DNA of 64,000 nucleotides, from contig ML986760.1 in assembly GCA_010094045.1 (NCBI GenBank), forward strand, positions 36,991 to 100,990, given 5' to 3'. A model generated the notes under the pieces. The model saw only the letters and a program-made list of their open reading frames with translations, searched no databases and was not told where the DNA came from. Origin of the DNA: Lojkania enalia. Taxonomy: Eukaryota; Ascomycota; Dothideomycetes; Pleosporales. This document shows positions 20,487 to 31,600 of the stretch, piece after piece. A program made the position numbers and the translations under genes. Each line of letters starts with the position of its first letter. Position 1 is the first letter of the stretch.

Positions 20487-21224
20487 ATGCGCACTGAACG
20501 TCTCGCCGACGCAGCAATTGCTCTCCACCATATCCTCACTAGCGCCAACATCAAGTATGGAATATTCGGCGGATTCGCAATTGGTTGCGTAGGCGGACCT
20601 CGACAGTCCAAGAATGTCAATTGCCTTGCAGCTACTACGAAGGAGTACGCTCTCAGACTACTAGACGGCAGAGAAGGCTTCGTGGCCGTGCAAGTCCTCA
20701 AACCACGCGATGATTACGTGACATTCCTGTGGTCCGATTATCCAGAGCGTAGTGAAACCGTGCTGGTCGAGATCTTTTGCGAACAATTCGCAGGTTAGTC
20801 CAAAACCCTTGTTTTCCTGAAAGCCGCGATCTGACGGAAACTCTTAGGTGCGCAATATAGTATGCAAAACATCCGCTGCAACGCATGTCCTGTCTACGGT
20901 AGTAGACGTGGTCACGACACCATCAAATTCCTCGACCCCTTCTATCTTTTCAAGGGAATGCTTCGTGCCGCCGCATACCGCAACAAACCCCACGACGAGC
21001 AAGATCTTAGGTACCTCGAAAGCCGCTATTTTGGTTGGATTGCCGCAGGAAAAGACACGCTTAGTTTAGAAGTCGTGGGCCTTGCATTGAGGCGGTATCC
21101 GGATTTAGAGACGCTCTTTATCAGAATTGGAATTGATGTTGCGAAGGCAAAGCTCGCAGTGAGGGGTGTAAATCCTGATCGTGCGCCGGTCCTTGGTGCT
21201 GTGCAGAGAGGGCTTCTGGGCTGA
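20487..21224 (+). CDS. Nucleotidyltransferase-fold protein, probably inactive
   Basis: Exons 20487-20793 and 20848-21224 give 227 residues. Residues 5-50 follow the start of small nucleotidyltransferases: an N-terminal helix, then YGIFGGFAIGCVGGPRQS (residues 24-41), equivalent to the Gly-Gly-x-Ala and GG-x-R-x-[ST] signature. The acidic pair expected right after (K-D-[IV]-D) reads K-N-V-N here (Asn43, Asn45), so the metal-binding residues are gone. The rest has VEIFCEQFAG, FLDPFYLFKGMLRAAAYR with a DEQDLRYL helix, and a helical C-terminus, as in DUF6036/AbiEii-like proteins of fungi. The fold is inferred from motif pattern only and the substrate is unknown. Confidence 0.72.
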
Positions 21225-22797
21225 GCTATTTCTGAGGATGCATGGCTGTGTTCTTTTTCTTTCTTCCATTCACTCTTTTCTACTGAGACATTGGGGACGT
21301 GGCATTTGTATCCGGATCTAGAATACCGTACATGACTTAGCGATGAGTCGATTTCTTAATTATAGACTTGATTTTTTTATACATTAAAATGTCTCGGTTT
21401 TGATGTGTTGCAAGTAATGATGTGGAGCCGAACTTAGAAATTCTCCGAAGAGCACGATGCATTTTGACACATCATAACGTTAGCAGAACTTAGAAATAGC
21501 GGCCAAATATGATAGACAGAACAAAGGTCTCCGACCTTATGATCTGCAGATCCAATGGATCGCTCTAACGGTAGCACAGCTTCTTCACAGCGATCGAGTA
21601 GACGTCTCTTAAAGTCGAAGGAATGAAGCAACATCGCCATTCTGCGAAGCTTAAATGCGCCTCACGCCCGAAACATGCATTTACACCTTGACACGTGAAC
21701 AACCCCTGCTCAAGTTTAAAATAAGAAACACAAAGTCCATCGAAACCGTGCCTCCTCTGACTGCGGAAGAAGTGCGGGACCCGCTCCCGTCACTTTGTTT
21801 CTTGCACAATAATCCGCACAGATTATGCATGCTTGCAGGCGAACTAGATGATCGATGACACCAAGTACATGGATGGTCGCATGAAAAGCCCACCAGGACG
21901 ATCCCCGCTCGCATCACACAGGTTAATAAATATTTAATTCGGCCATCCAGCCACAAAACCGTCGTCGCCCTGTAGCAGAAGTAGAATCCAAACGACAACA
22001 CGCCATCCCGCCCTACCATTCGCTGTGGAGGTAAATTAGACGCACCAATACGATCGCCACACCTATCTAATCTCAAATTCCTCGTGTGTAGGGTAGTGAA
22101 TTGTATTGGATTGACGCGCATTGACAGCCGTGTAGATCGCCATCAACACGAACCTTAATCCAACCCCCTTGACTGGTCCACGTCGCACAGGCTACGTACC
22201 TCCCTTCCACCCACATCTGCGCTTCAAACACCCCATTTCTCAAGCCTTATGGGCCCATCATCATGCATAGCACATCCCTTCAAATCCAGACCCCACGCAC
22301 TCGGCATCATCATATCCATTCCACCTCTCACGTCCATGTTTGACGATCGGCGGCGCAGGCGAGGCTCCTGCGGCGCACACCCAGCTGCGGACTTCGCGTC
22401 TTGAGGCACTGTTTGAGGCGTCCGAGTCTTAGTGAGGGGTTGCTTGTGGTACTTTTTCGTGTCAGGCTAGAGACAGCTAGGGTGATCGATGCAGCGCATA
22501 TGTAGAGGGAGGGATACCGGGGGTGTCTTGATTTGATGCGTTTCAGCTCGCAAATGGGTATGTGGTACAAAGGCGAGGTGAATTACTATTATAATAATAC
22601 TTGTGCTTGCGCGAGGCTTGTGTGGTGTGGATGGACGATCGATCATCTGTATCCGTTCATTCTCTCTTTCTTACTTTCTTACCCTTTCTTTCTCTCGCGT
22701 CCGTTTCGTATAATCCGATTTTCTATTCCGAGTGTTACTTTTCCCATGTTTCCTTAGCTTGTCGACTACCCCAGCGTCAAGAAAGCCAGAAAAAGCC
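21225..22797. other. Intergenic region, pyrimidine-rich leader at the right end
   Basis: No gene is supported over about 1.6 kb. The last 150 bp (about 22650-22790) are C/T-rich, typical of fungal leaders upstream of strong start codons, and probably belong to the Cys-rich membrane protein gene. Open frames on the minus strand at 21681-22121 are not backed by codon pattern or motifs. Confidence 0.45.
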
Positions 22798-23726
22798 ATG
22801 ACACTCCTCTTTCTCATCCTCCTCTTCGCCCGAGGCATCCTCGCGCAAGACGCGGAAGCCGCATGCTACGGCCTCGACGGCACAAACCTAGATTCGACTT
22901 TCGGTCCTTGCAATCCCGCCGCAAACCATAGCGGGTGCTGCGCCATCCACCGACCCGCCGGCTCCGTCGACATCTGCCTCGACAACGGCCTTTGCATGGC
23001 GACCAACGACAAGTACATGGGCACGATATGGCAGAACGGGTGCACGGATCCCACGGGGCGAGATCCAGCGTGTCCTACGAACTTATGCCCGGATGGTAAG
23101 TCCCAGGCGCAAATCCATTGGGACGCAGACGAGAAACTGATACTAATGCCCGTTTGCTGGATACAGTAAGAGATAACTTTCAAGACGGGAACAGTGTCCT
23201 GGCGTGGAACATCCTGATGTGCGATTTCGGATCCTATTGCTGTCGCGCGGCGACAGATAGCAGGAATTGCTGCAACAATGCGACAGCGCCGCGCATCACG
23301 ACAGATTTCATCGGTGCCTTTCAATTCGAAACATCGACGGTTAGTGGCTCTTTGACGGCCCCGACGCCCTCGGGAACGAGCAGCAGCGTAGAGCCATCGG
23401 TCTTCGCGACCGCGGTATTCACTGGCGACCCCTTCGAATACACAATGACTCCCACATCGACATCCCCAGCCGAAGCGCAAATTTGCCCAAAAGACAAAAG
23501 CGCCATGGTCGGCGGCGCAGTAGGCGGCACACTCAGCGCCGTCATCCTCGCACTGCTCGGCACCATGTTCTGGCTCTACAAGCGCGAAAAGCGACAGCGG
23601 AAGCTGAAAGAGCACTACGAAGAGCAGTTTGGCCAGACATGGGCATACCGCCGAACCATGCTCGTCGAAAGCGAATCTCGAGTTGCCGTCAGCGATGTCG
23701 ACGAGAAGGTCCGTCCCGATACTTAG
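22798..23726 (+). CDS. Cys-rich single-pass membrane protein of unknown function
   Basis: Exons 22798-23095 and 23167-23726 give 285 residues. A signal peptide is clear (MTLLFLILLFARGILAQ, cut near 17). The ectodomain to about 212 has some fourteen Cys in CCAIH, DICLDNGLC, CPTNLCPD, CDFGSYCC and NCCNN, then a Ser/Thr/Pro-rich stalk likely to be O-glycosylated. One membrane helix (about 213-237, GGAVGGTLSAVILALLGTMFW) is followed by a basic stop-transfer KREKRQRKLK and a cytosolic tail of about 48 residues. Many filamentous ascomycetes carry such cell-surface proteins near the size of WSC or Mid2 sensors. I see no WSC domain, and the function is unknown. Confidence 0.82.
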
Positions 23727-24830
23727 GAACGGGGCTTCGTGCTCATGCTGTACAACATGTATAATATTTTGCTTTTCCGATTACTTCGTCGGGTAATGAG
23801 GCACGAGTGATGACGGATCTAATGACGGACTGGTAATGAAGATATTCGGGCCGGGGCTGTCCTTTCATGTTTTCAACGTCTTTCAGAAGCGAGAAAAAAA
23901 AAATAATATACCCGCCACATTTCTCTAATCTGAATTCCTATATCTAGCAAGTTTAAATAAAGATACGTTCCAGCTTGATTGGAACGAATCCACTTAGTCC
24001 ATATGCTTGAAAGCAAATATTCTATCCAGTATCCCTACCCTGTGAGAACCGCTCGGCGAACTGCTCCCATCCCTCTGTAGTCCGCTCCATAAAAAAAAAA
24101 AATTTTTTTTTATACATATCCCCAGCGCCCAACTCAATCACTAGCACTACTATAACACCAAAAACCATGTACTACACACCTAGTCCATGCCTTGGGGGTG
24201 GGCGTGCTGTACATCGCCGATCCACGGTCCGTGCGCAGTGGAGAAGAGAAAAGTTGCGATCTTGAGATAGGCGAGCTGCAAGATGAGTAAACTAACGTTT
24301 TCGTCACGCAAGAGCGAGTTAGCGTCGCTCTACGTGACCCAGTGCAAGACAAAACGTCTCCGGGAATTATTGAGAATCACCTTCCATTGCCAGCGTGCAG
24401 AAAGGCATCATGAAGACAAGGAACGTCAAACAAACATGGAATAGTATGGTAGATGAGATTACGGGCCGATAAACGCACAGATCGCGCGTTCGCAGACAGG
24501 CAGACACAAGTGGCGAATAGCCCCTCCTTCCACCACGCGCGATTCCAACATCATTAACACAATTAGCATTGTGGAAGAGATCGTATTGTCGAAGGATATC
24601 AGGAAAACTATGATATATCGGTCTTAACATCGACGCAGGGAGGCCTCGGCATTTAAAACATCTCCACCCTAAATCCACAGCATGCATCGCACGGCAAAGT
24701 CCGCTACACCGGCCATTCATTGCATATAGAGATACATGTTCAAAACGCGAAAATAAAAAAATTATCCCGCCAACTCCTATATTCGGCTCCTGGCCTTGAT
24801 GTTGGTTTGAACGTATGACGGCCAGGTCGT
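23727..24830. other. Convergent intergenic region with A12T9 tract
   Basis: A symmetric poly(dA:dT) tract of 12 A then 9 T is at 24091-24111. Frames at 24134-24720 on the minus strand have no recognisable content. The region lies between two convergent genes. Confidence 0.45.
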
Positions 24831-25502
24831 CTACTTCTTGGTGCTACTCCAGCCCTACGTGGAGTTAGCGTCATTCTCATTGAATCAAAGCGATACAATC
24901 AATCAGGGTGCCTTGCTACTAATCATGATTAGAAACATGCAGCATACCTTCTCCTTAAGCTTGTCCCAGTAGGCTTGGTCCCGCGAGCTGCCCTTGACAT
25001 GGCCGTCTCTTGAGTTGGGCGTCGAGTAGATGCTGCCCTTGCGGCGCTGGAATTGCGATGGCGGTACCTTGGACGCATCCCACTCCTTGCTCATGCGGCG
25101 ATCTGCGGGTGGTGACGAGGACATGCGCATATCTTCCGAGCCAGCGATATGGCCGAGCTTGTCGTCTGGGGCGAAGGGGTCTATGGAGTAGGAATTAGAC
25201 GATGTGTGCGCTGAAGGGGGAACCGGCAGAGGAGCTTTTTTGGTTGTTGTGGGGGGATGGGCCTGAGGGCTGGTGGAGGAGCTGGAGGTTCCGTACCATT
25301 GCTTGCCTCGCGTTGTGAGGCGAAGGGGTCCTTAGATTCAACAGAAGGGTTTGCAGTAGGCGTGGCATCGAGGCCTGCACAGATCAGTACTGTACACCAA
25401 ATTGGACAATTGATGAGACCGGGCTACAAAGATGTGCTTCGTAACCAGCGGCACGAGGAGCTGGACCGTAGACATACCAGAGGCAGCAGTTGTAGTGGCC
25501 AT
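24831..25502 (-). CDS. Conserved small fungal protein, unknown function
   Basis: Four exons (25502-25478, 25374-25297, 25180-24948, 24854-24831) give 119 residues; the last exon is only 24 nt. The protein is hydrophilic and probably disordered: MATTTAASGLDATPTANP, then two copies of a DPFA motif (KDPFASQRE and NDPFAPDDKLG), then RRMSKEWDASKVPPSQFQRR, GSIYSTPNSRDGH, and a C-terminus of RDQAYWDKLKEKGWSSTKK. I recall similar short sequences from other ascomycetes but know no function. The clean splice sites and intact frame over four exons support a real gene. Confidence 0.75.
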
Positions 25503-28500
25503 GTTTGGTTGGCTTCTTTGAGAGGTGAATCGAAGGTCAAAACGGGTATTAATTGTAATCTACGGGCAAAGCACAGAGACTGTAGGTATGGTGTTGAGGA
25601 CTGCGAGGTGATGTCCAGACAATGGCGGCCAGTCAGGCAGGCGGAGGGACGCAAGATATATCAAAGAGCAGATCAGGCGTCTACGATGATTTGCCCCTCA
25701 CGACGTCAAAGAGGGAAAGCGCCACCCATGGATGGCTGCTCTGCTCTACTCCTGCTCCTGCGCTTGCGCTCGCCTGGAGGGTCCATCCAAGCCCTCTACG
25801 GCCGTGACTAACCAGTCACCCGCCCTGTCTGCGCGATAAAGCTGGTGTGCCATCAGCGCTGCTTGTCGCTCATCGAGGGCAAATGCGGCAGGATAAGGCG
25901 TAGATAGGGTGCGGCATACGAAGCTATCCCGTCGAGCCAGGCGCCCTCATTGGTGCAGAGCGTCGATGTCGCAGCTCGCAACGTCCGCATTACGTCAGGC
26001 GCAGTGAACCCAGCCATTCGACGCGATGGCACCAGATGGCATCCGAGGACAGAGGGTCAGATGGGGGTGCAGGAGGGGCGGCGATTGGGCGATCAAAGAA
26101 CACTGCCTCGCTCGTCTCCAAGCCTCTGGCTGGCCTACTGCGATGCGGGGAGGAGGTGTATGCGGAAGAGCATACATGGTGAATGGTGAAGCGAGACGGC
26201 GGATTGGCTGTAGCGGGCTGAGATGGCTGAGATGTGCCAAGCCTTGGCAGGTTATGCAGTGTGGGGTGGACCCTGGCGGGCCTCGAACGACCATGACGGA
26301 GCGACCACAGACGAGCCCAGTATGGTATGGTACCGTAGTAGCTCCAGCAATAACCGCAGCCATCACTCTGGGGAACGGGAACGACAATCCTCTGACCCTC
26401 CTCGACGACCGTTGGGAGCCGCCAAAAGCCTCACCACCTGCGTGGAGTTCACCTGCCCTGCGCCTCCGCGACTCGGCGGCTGGTCACAATGCCCAAACTT
26501 CAGCTCAGTGCGCAGAGGCGTCGATCGCGAATGGAGTCGCCGGGCAGGCCTCAACACCAGGGCTCACCTCGTCTGCCTCGTTTCTATGTGCGTCAAGCCG
26601 ATGCACCTATCCAACGGGGACCGTCGTAGTCTCCCTAGCTGCATACCCTACCCTTAGCCATCACTTGGCTCGAAGCAGTTGGTGCGTATCGCAAACTCTC
26701 TCATGTCAGCAAGGACCCCCCCGCCGAATGGTCAAGCTCGCATCAAGAGATTCAGGACCAGCGGTGCGCGAAGCTTGAGCTCGTCTTGTCACTCAGCGCA
26801 ACTCGTATCTGGAGGCCTATCTCGCTCCGAGGGATCCCAATGTAGATCTGTGATGATAGGGCTCGACGATCATTGTGCAATAATGCAGTAAACCACTATG
26901 GGTATATTGAACGAACCGAATCCCGCCCGTCAACTCACAGCATCCTCAGCGCCATGACCGGGATATGTATTTTCCTAAGATGTGACGTCCCTGTTGATAA
27001 CAGAGGACGGAAATTACCGACTAAGCGCCATACTGAGCGTCCTGAGGATAATGATTTCGTTCGGTTAACAGCACGCATCACTCCTACCTATGTGCTGTCT
27101 AAACCTGCATATCCATGGATTTACCCGACCATAAAGATACTCCGAGACCTGATGCTTCAGCTGGACAATGAAAAGCAAACATACCGAGGGCAGCCACGGG
27201 CTCTTGCATAACCACTGCTATCGAGCCAACTCGAGGATAGCTTGCTCGTAATTTCTTTTGTTTAGCTCGTAAGCGAGGCCGGAAAACAACTCCTCTTCAC
27301 ATTCGCGCTTTCTTTTCATGGTTGCTACTTAGCCGCCATGTTCTTGGAAATCACTATCTGCCATTTTACATACTTCGAGGCTCAATGCTTGCGTCTTCGA
27401 AGTTAAAATGCCTTCCAACGCCCCGACATTCGTCTTGTCAAAAGAAAGACCCTTACTATTTATGACGGATGGTAAGAGCTCAATAAGCTAGCAGATCAAA
27501 CCGTAAACCAAAACCGTAAGCTCGGTCGTTTCCCTTGTACGCCCTTATGGCGGTTCGTCGTGTGGTAGATTGCAGAAGCATGAACCTATTGGTAGACCGG
27601 ACTGGCGAGCCATAGAAGCGTATTGCGCTGCGGTGCTTGATGCTAGGCTATACTCGGGGTAGTACTCCACTCCCGCTATGGAGGGTACCTGCGACTCAGT
27701 CGTTGTGGCCCATTCTTGAATACTTAAAGCCAGAGTCGAGTTAGTAAAAAAGCTTCTGGCGATTTCGTGGTCCAGTTGAACATTTCCACGGTCGAAATAT
27801 GACACTAGTCCAGCAGAAAGAGATAGTATCTTAACACTATGCGCACCTAATGCTTGATTTTCATACTTCCTTCTTAGTCGCTGGCATCTGTATATAACGT
27901 GTTCATTGATTGGCACAGGGACGGGCCTGGAATGGAGAAGAACCTCTTGCATTTCTGCCCAGGTCTCCCTCCGTTGTACCCGACCTTCGCCTTAGCATAT
28001 ACTCTGTGTAACTTAACTCTAGTACTTGTTGTGTAGCTCTCGATTTTTGATAGTGTGCATGTTGCCGTCTCCGCAGTCCTAGCTGCCATTATGGAGAGCC
28101 GACGCGTGGTGATTGGGGCGTTCAGGCGACCGAAAGGATCGACCATGAGCTGCGCGCCAATCATATCTCTCGGTGAAACGGGCATGGAATTCCGCTCCCG
28201 CTACCTATGGTAAGCCTCAAAATTAAAAAATTTCAGCCTCAAACGTCCACTTATCGATCAGGAAAGGAGTTCTGCACCCGAGAATGAAATTTATCGTCTA
28301 TACTAGGAGGTAGGCTTACATGTAGCGAGCGAGAAAAGATGTTTGACGCGTGTCCGTTGCCATTTGGCACAAATCCTGCCTCCTAGTCTTCCGCACCCCT
28401 GGCTCAATTCCATTTACATGCGGTTGATATGCATCAACGTGCTTGTACTTGATGCATTGCACCAAGCTGCGTCATCTGTTCTTCCGGAAATGTAGTATAA

Positions 28501-28670
28501 CCGTCTTTATTTAAGTTCATCTCCCGCTTGAAATAGACGGAATCAAGCACAATTCATATTCCCTTGGCAAATTCTTTTGGCACTTTCAAATTAGAGATCT
28601 ATCGTTTCGCATTCCCTAGTTCTTTTTCTTTGTGCAACTCCATTATTCTTATAAGGCTACTATATCCATC
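25503..28670. other. Gene-poor 3.2-kb stretch
   Basis: From 25.5 to 26.8 kb the DNA is relatively GC-rich and open in several frames at once, but none of the conceptual proteins has domain-like pattern. From 26.9 kb it is more AT-rich. Two overlapping minus-strand frames (28185-27874 and 27952-27545) could be remnants of one gene. The last 200 bp form the promoter of the ABCA-type pseudogene. Confidence 0.4.
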
Positions 28671-31600
28671 ATGGGGCTTCTGATCCATCAGATCTATACT
28701 TTAACCGTCAAGAATTTGCGGATATTACTATTGCGCAACTATTTATCAACACCACTCCGAGCACTTCTATTACCTATCTTGATTGTTCTACTTCTGTAAG
28801 ACATTCTTTAAATCAAGTGGGTGCAAAACTGACATGTTAAAGTTCATTTGTTCAAAACTTCCTGTTCCCCTCCTCACAATATGGGATCGGAAAATCGCGT
28901 CCCATTCGCTCTATTCCCCAAGCAGCCACTGCCTTTTCAGGAGGGCATGACCGCATCGCTTTTGTAGACAACGGTTTTATTGAAGGGGATATTAAACGGG
29001 TTATCGAATAGATTTCTTCTACATTAGACGATCTAGTCGAGACGGTCACAATTGAAAGCGAGCAAGATCTTCGCACTGAATGCGTTAGTGGTACCCGTGG
29101 TACCTCCCGCTGCATTGCTGCCGCAATCTTTCATTCCTCGCCTTCTGAAGATAATGGCGGCTCATGGAACTATACGCTTCGCGCCGGTGGTGCACTTGGA
29201 ACGAACGGTATCAATGTGGACACGGACTCGAACGATGCGCAGATCTACATCTTGCCCTTTCAGCATTCGATTGACAGCGCTATCGGCTTCATCACCTCCA
29301 ATGTAAGTCCCGATGTGTTGTCACGAGCCACTTACGAGTATCCATTCACATCCAAGACTCACCAACAATGGCAAGACGATAATCGACTACGTTTCATGAA
29401 TATGATCAAGGATATCCTAGCAACGCCGTTCTATCTTTCCGTTGCATGCATTCTATACCAGATGGCTGGATTCGTAGTAACGGAAAGAGAAATTGGAATG
29501 GCAAGGTTACTGGATACGATGATGCCAAATCGACGACGATGGCTGCCACAGGTGGCTCGAATAGTCTCACACTACATAGCGTTTGACATTCTGTACGCTC
29601 CTGGTTGGATCGTAGCCGGAGCTATTCTTGGAGCTCGATGTTTTCTAAAGACAGTAGTTCTCATCCCCATCTTGTTCAACATGCTAGCCGGACTTTCAAC
29701 CACTTCTCTAGCGATATTCGCTGGATCATTTTTCCGAAATGGGCAATTAAGGGCATCATCACAATTATTGCGGGAGCGGTTCTTGCTGTGAATGATCTCA
29801 GCCTCTAAGCATACTGGGGAGAGATCTTGGTACTGCTCGGCGCAAACGGTAGTGGCAAATCAACAACCCTAGATGCGATAGCAGGAATTAGTTCCATTTC
29901 TTCCGGCGATATTACGCTCGGCTATCGAAGTCCACATGATAGCTTTGGTTACTGCCCGCAGATGAATATTCTTTGGGATGAGTTGACTGTGGAGGAACAT
30001 GTCAAGATCTTCGATCGAATCAAATCCCTTCGTAAGGAAAAGGCAACGCAAACGGAAATAAAAGCCGTTGTAGAATCATGTGATCTTACGGAGAAAGCCC
30101 ATGGTCTCTCCAAGTCACTTTCCGGAGGCCAAAAGCGCAAGTTTCAATTGGCAATGATGTTTGCTGGAGGATCAACGGTCTGCTGTGTAGATGGGGTCTC
30201 GTCAGGCGTAGGCCCAATATCACGTCGGAAACTTTGGGATATCCTGCTTCCCGAACGTGGTCACCGTTCAATTATTCTCACAACTCATTTCCTAGATGAG
30301 GCGGATCTACTCTCGGATCGAGTTGCGATCTTATCCAACGGCTTGCTCAAAGCCACAGCAACCTCCGTGGAGTTAAAGCAAATACATGGCGGTGGATATC
30401 GCACACACGTACTCCACAAGCGAGAACCATTTTTGCCTCCTATCTACAAGGATATTCTACATTCCTAAGAGGACGGTTCGACTGTTTACTTCACCGGCTC
30501 ATCGGCGGACACATCACGATTGCTGAGGTGGCTGGAACTCAATGGTGTCCAGGATTATCAGGTCAATGGTCCGACCTTGGAAGATGTTTTCTTTAGGCTT
30601 GAGGAGAATGAAAGTGTGAGGCATGATAAACATGCATCATTCGACCCTACTAAGCCATTGCTCCTGAAAGAGGGATCGGAATCGGACGAAATCCAAGGAT
30701 TGGGCAATGCTAGAGTAATTAACATGGCTCAGCAGATAGGAGTTTTGATATTGAAACGCTTTACACTTCTGCTGCGGAATCCGGTCCCGTACATCTGCGC
30801 GTTAGCCATCCCCACTCATTGCAGCTGGATGCTCGACTCTCTTCTTGAAGGACGTCTCAATGGGTAATTGCAGCCCCGCTGAAGCCGTAGCAGCCGCCAG
30901 TAATGGAGGCTCTACGTCTGCAGAGAACTACAAACTCGTCGTAGGGCCACGTTCTCAATTATCGGAAGCAACGCTTCAGCAGATCGCCCCAAACTCCTCC
31001 GGGAGCAGTCACCATGGTCGACACGCAGCCCCAGTTTGACTTTGAAGTAGGTCAACGATTCGCCGACTTAACACCAGGCGGCTTCTTTCTGGGCGACCAA
31101 CCAACGATCGCCTGGCGCGCCGATGGTTCTCCCGTCTTCGCGCATATACTTCAGAACCTCGTAAATAATCAGCTCCTTAACATCACCGTAAACAGCAGCT
31201 ATGAGGCTCTTGGCATACCATTCGTATCCAATGCAAGCGGCTTTCTACTTTTCATCGTATGTTTTGGACTCTCCACGGCCGTCTTTCCTGCATTCATGGG
31301 GTTATACCCAACCATAGAGCGACTCCGAGGCATACGAGCGATGCACTACAGCAACGGTGTCCATGTAGTTCCTCTGTGGCTTTCATATATACTATTTGAT
31401 TTCCTCTTTATTGCTTCCATTAGCATTTTCTCTTTCACCATCCTCGCAGCATTATCACCCATCCTCTATGCTAACGAGTATTTGCTACTCATATTACTTC
31501 TCTCCGTCACTACCTCCACATTATACTCATACATCTTCTTAATAATATCAAAGTCCTAGCTCGCCACATTCACCATTGTAGCAGCAAGTCAGGCGATTAT

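Noticed and set aside
21681..22121. 146-codon minus-strand frame with ATG
   Set aside because: Cys-rich but without signal peptide or family pattern, and no plausible neighbouring exons. Kept as intergenic.
20487..25502. Secondary-metabolite cluster around the Cys-rich protein and nucleotidyltransferase-like gene
   Set aside because: No backbone enzyme (PKS, NRPS, terpene synthase), P450 or pathway regulator is present.
26026..26778. 250-codon open frame on the plus strand
   Set aside because: It lies in GC-rich DNA where several frames are open at once, and the protein has no pattern of domains, membrane helices or conserved motifs. No splice model improved it.
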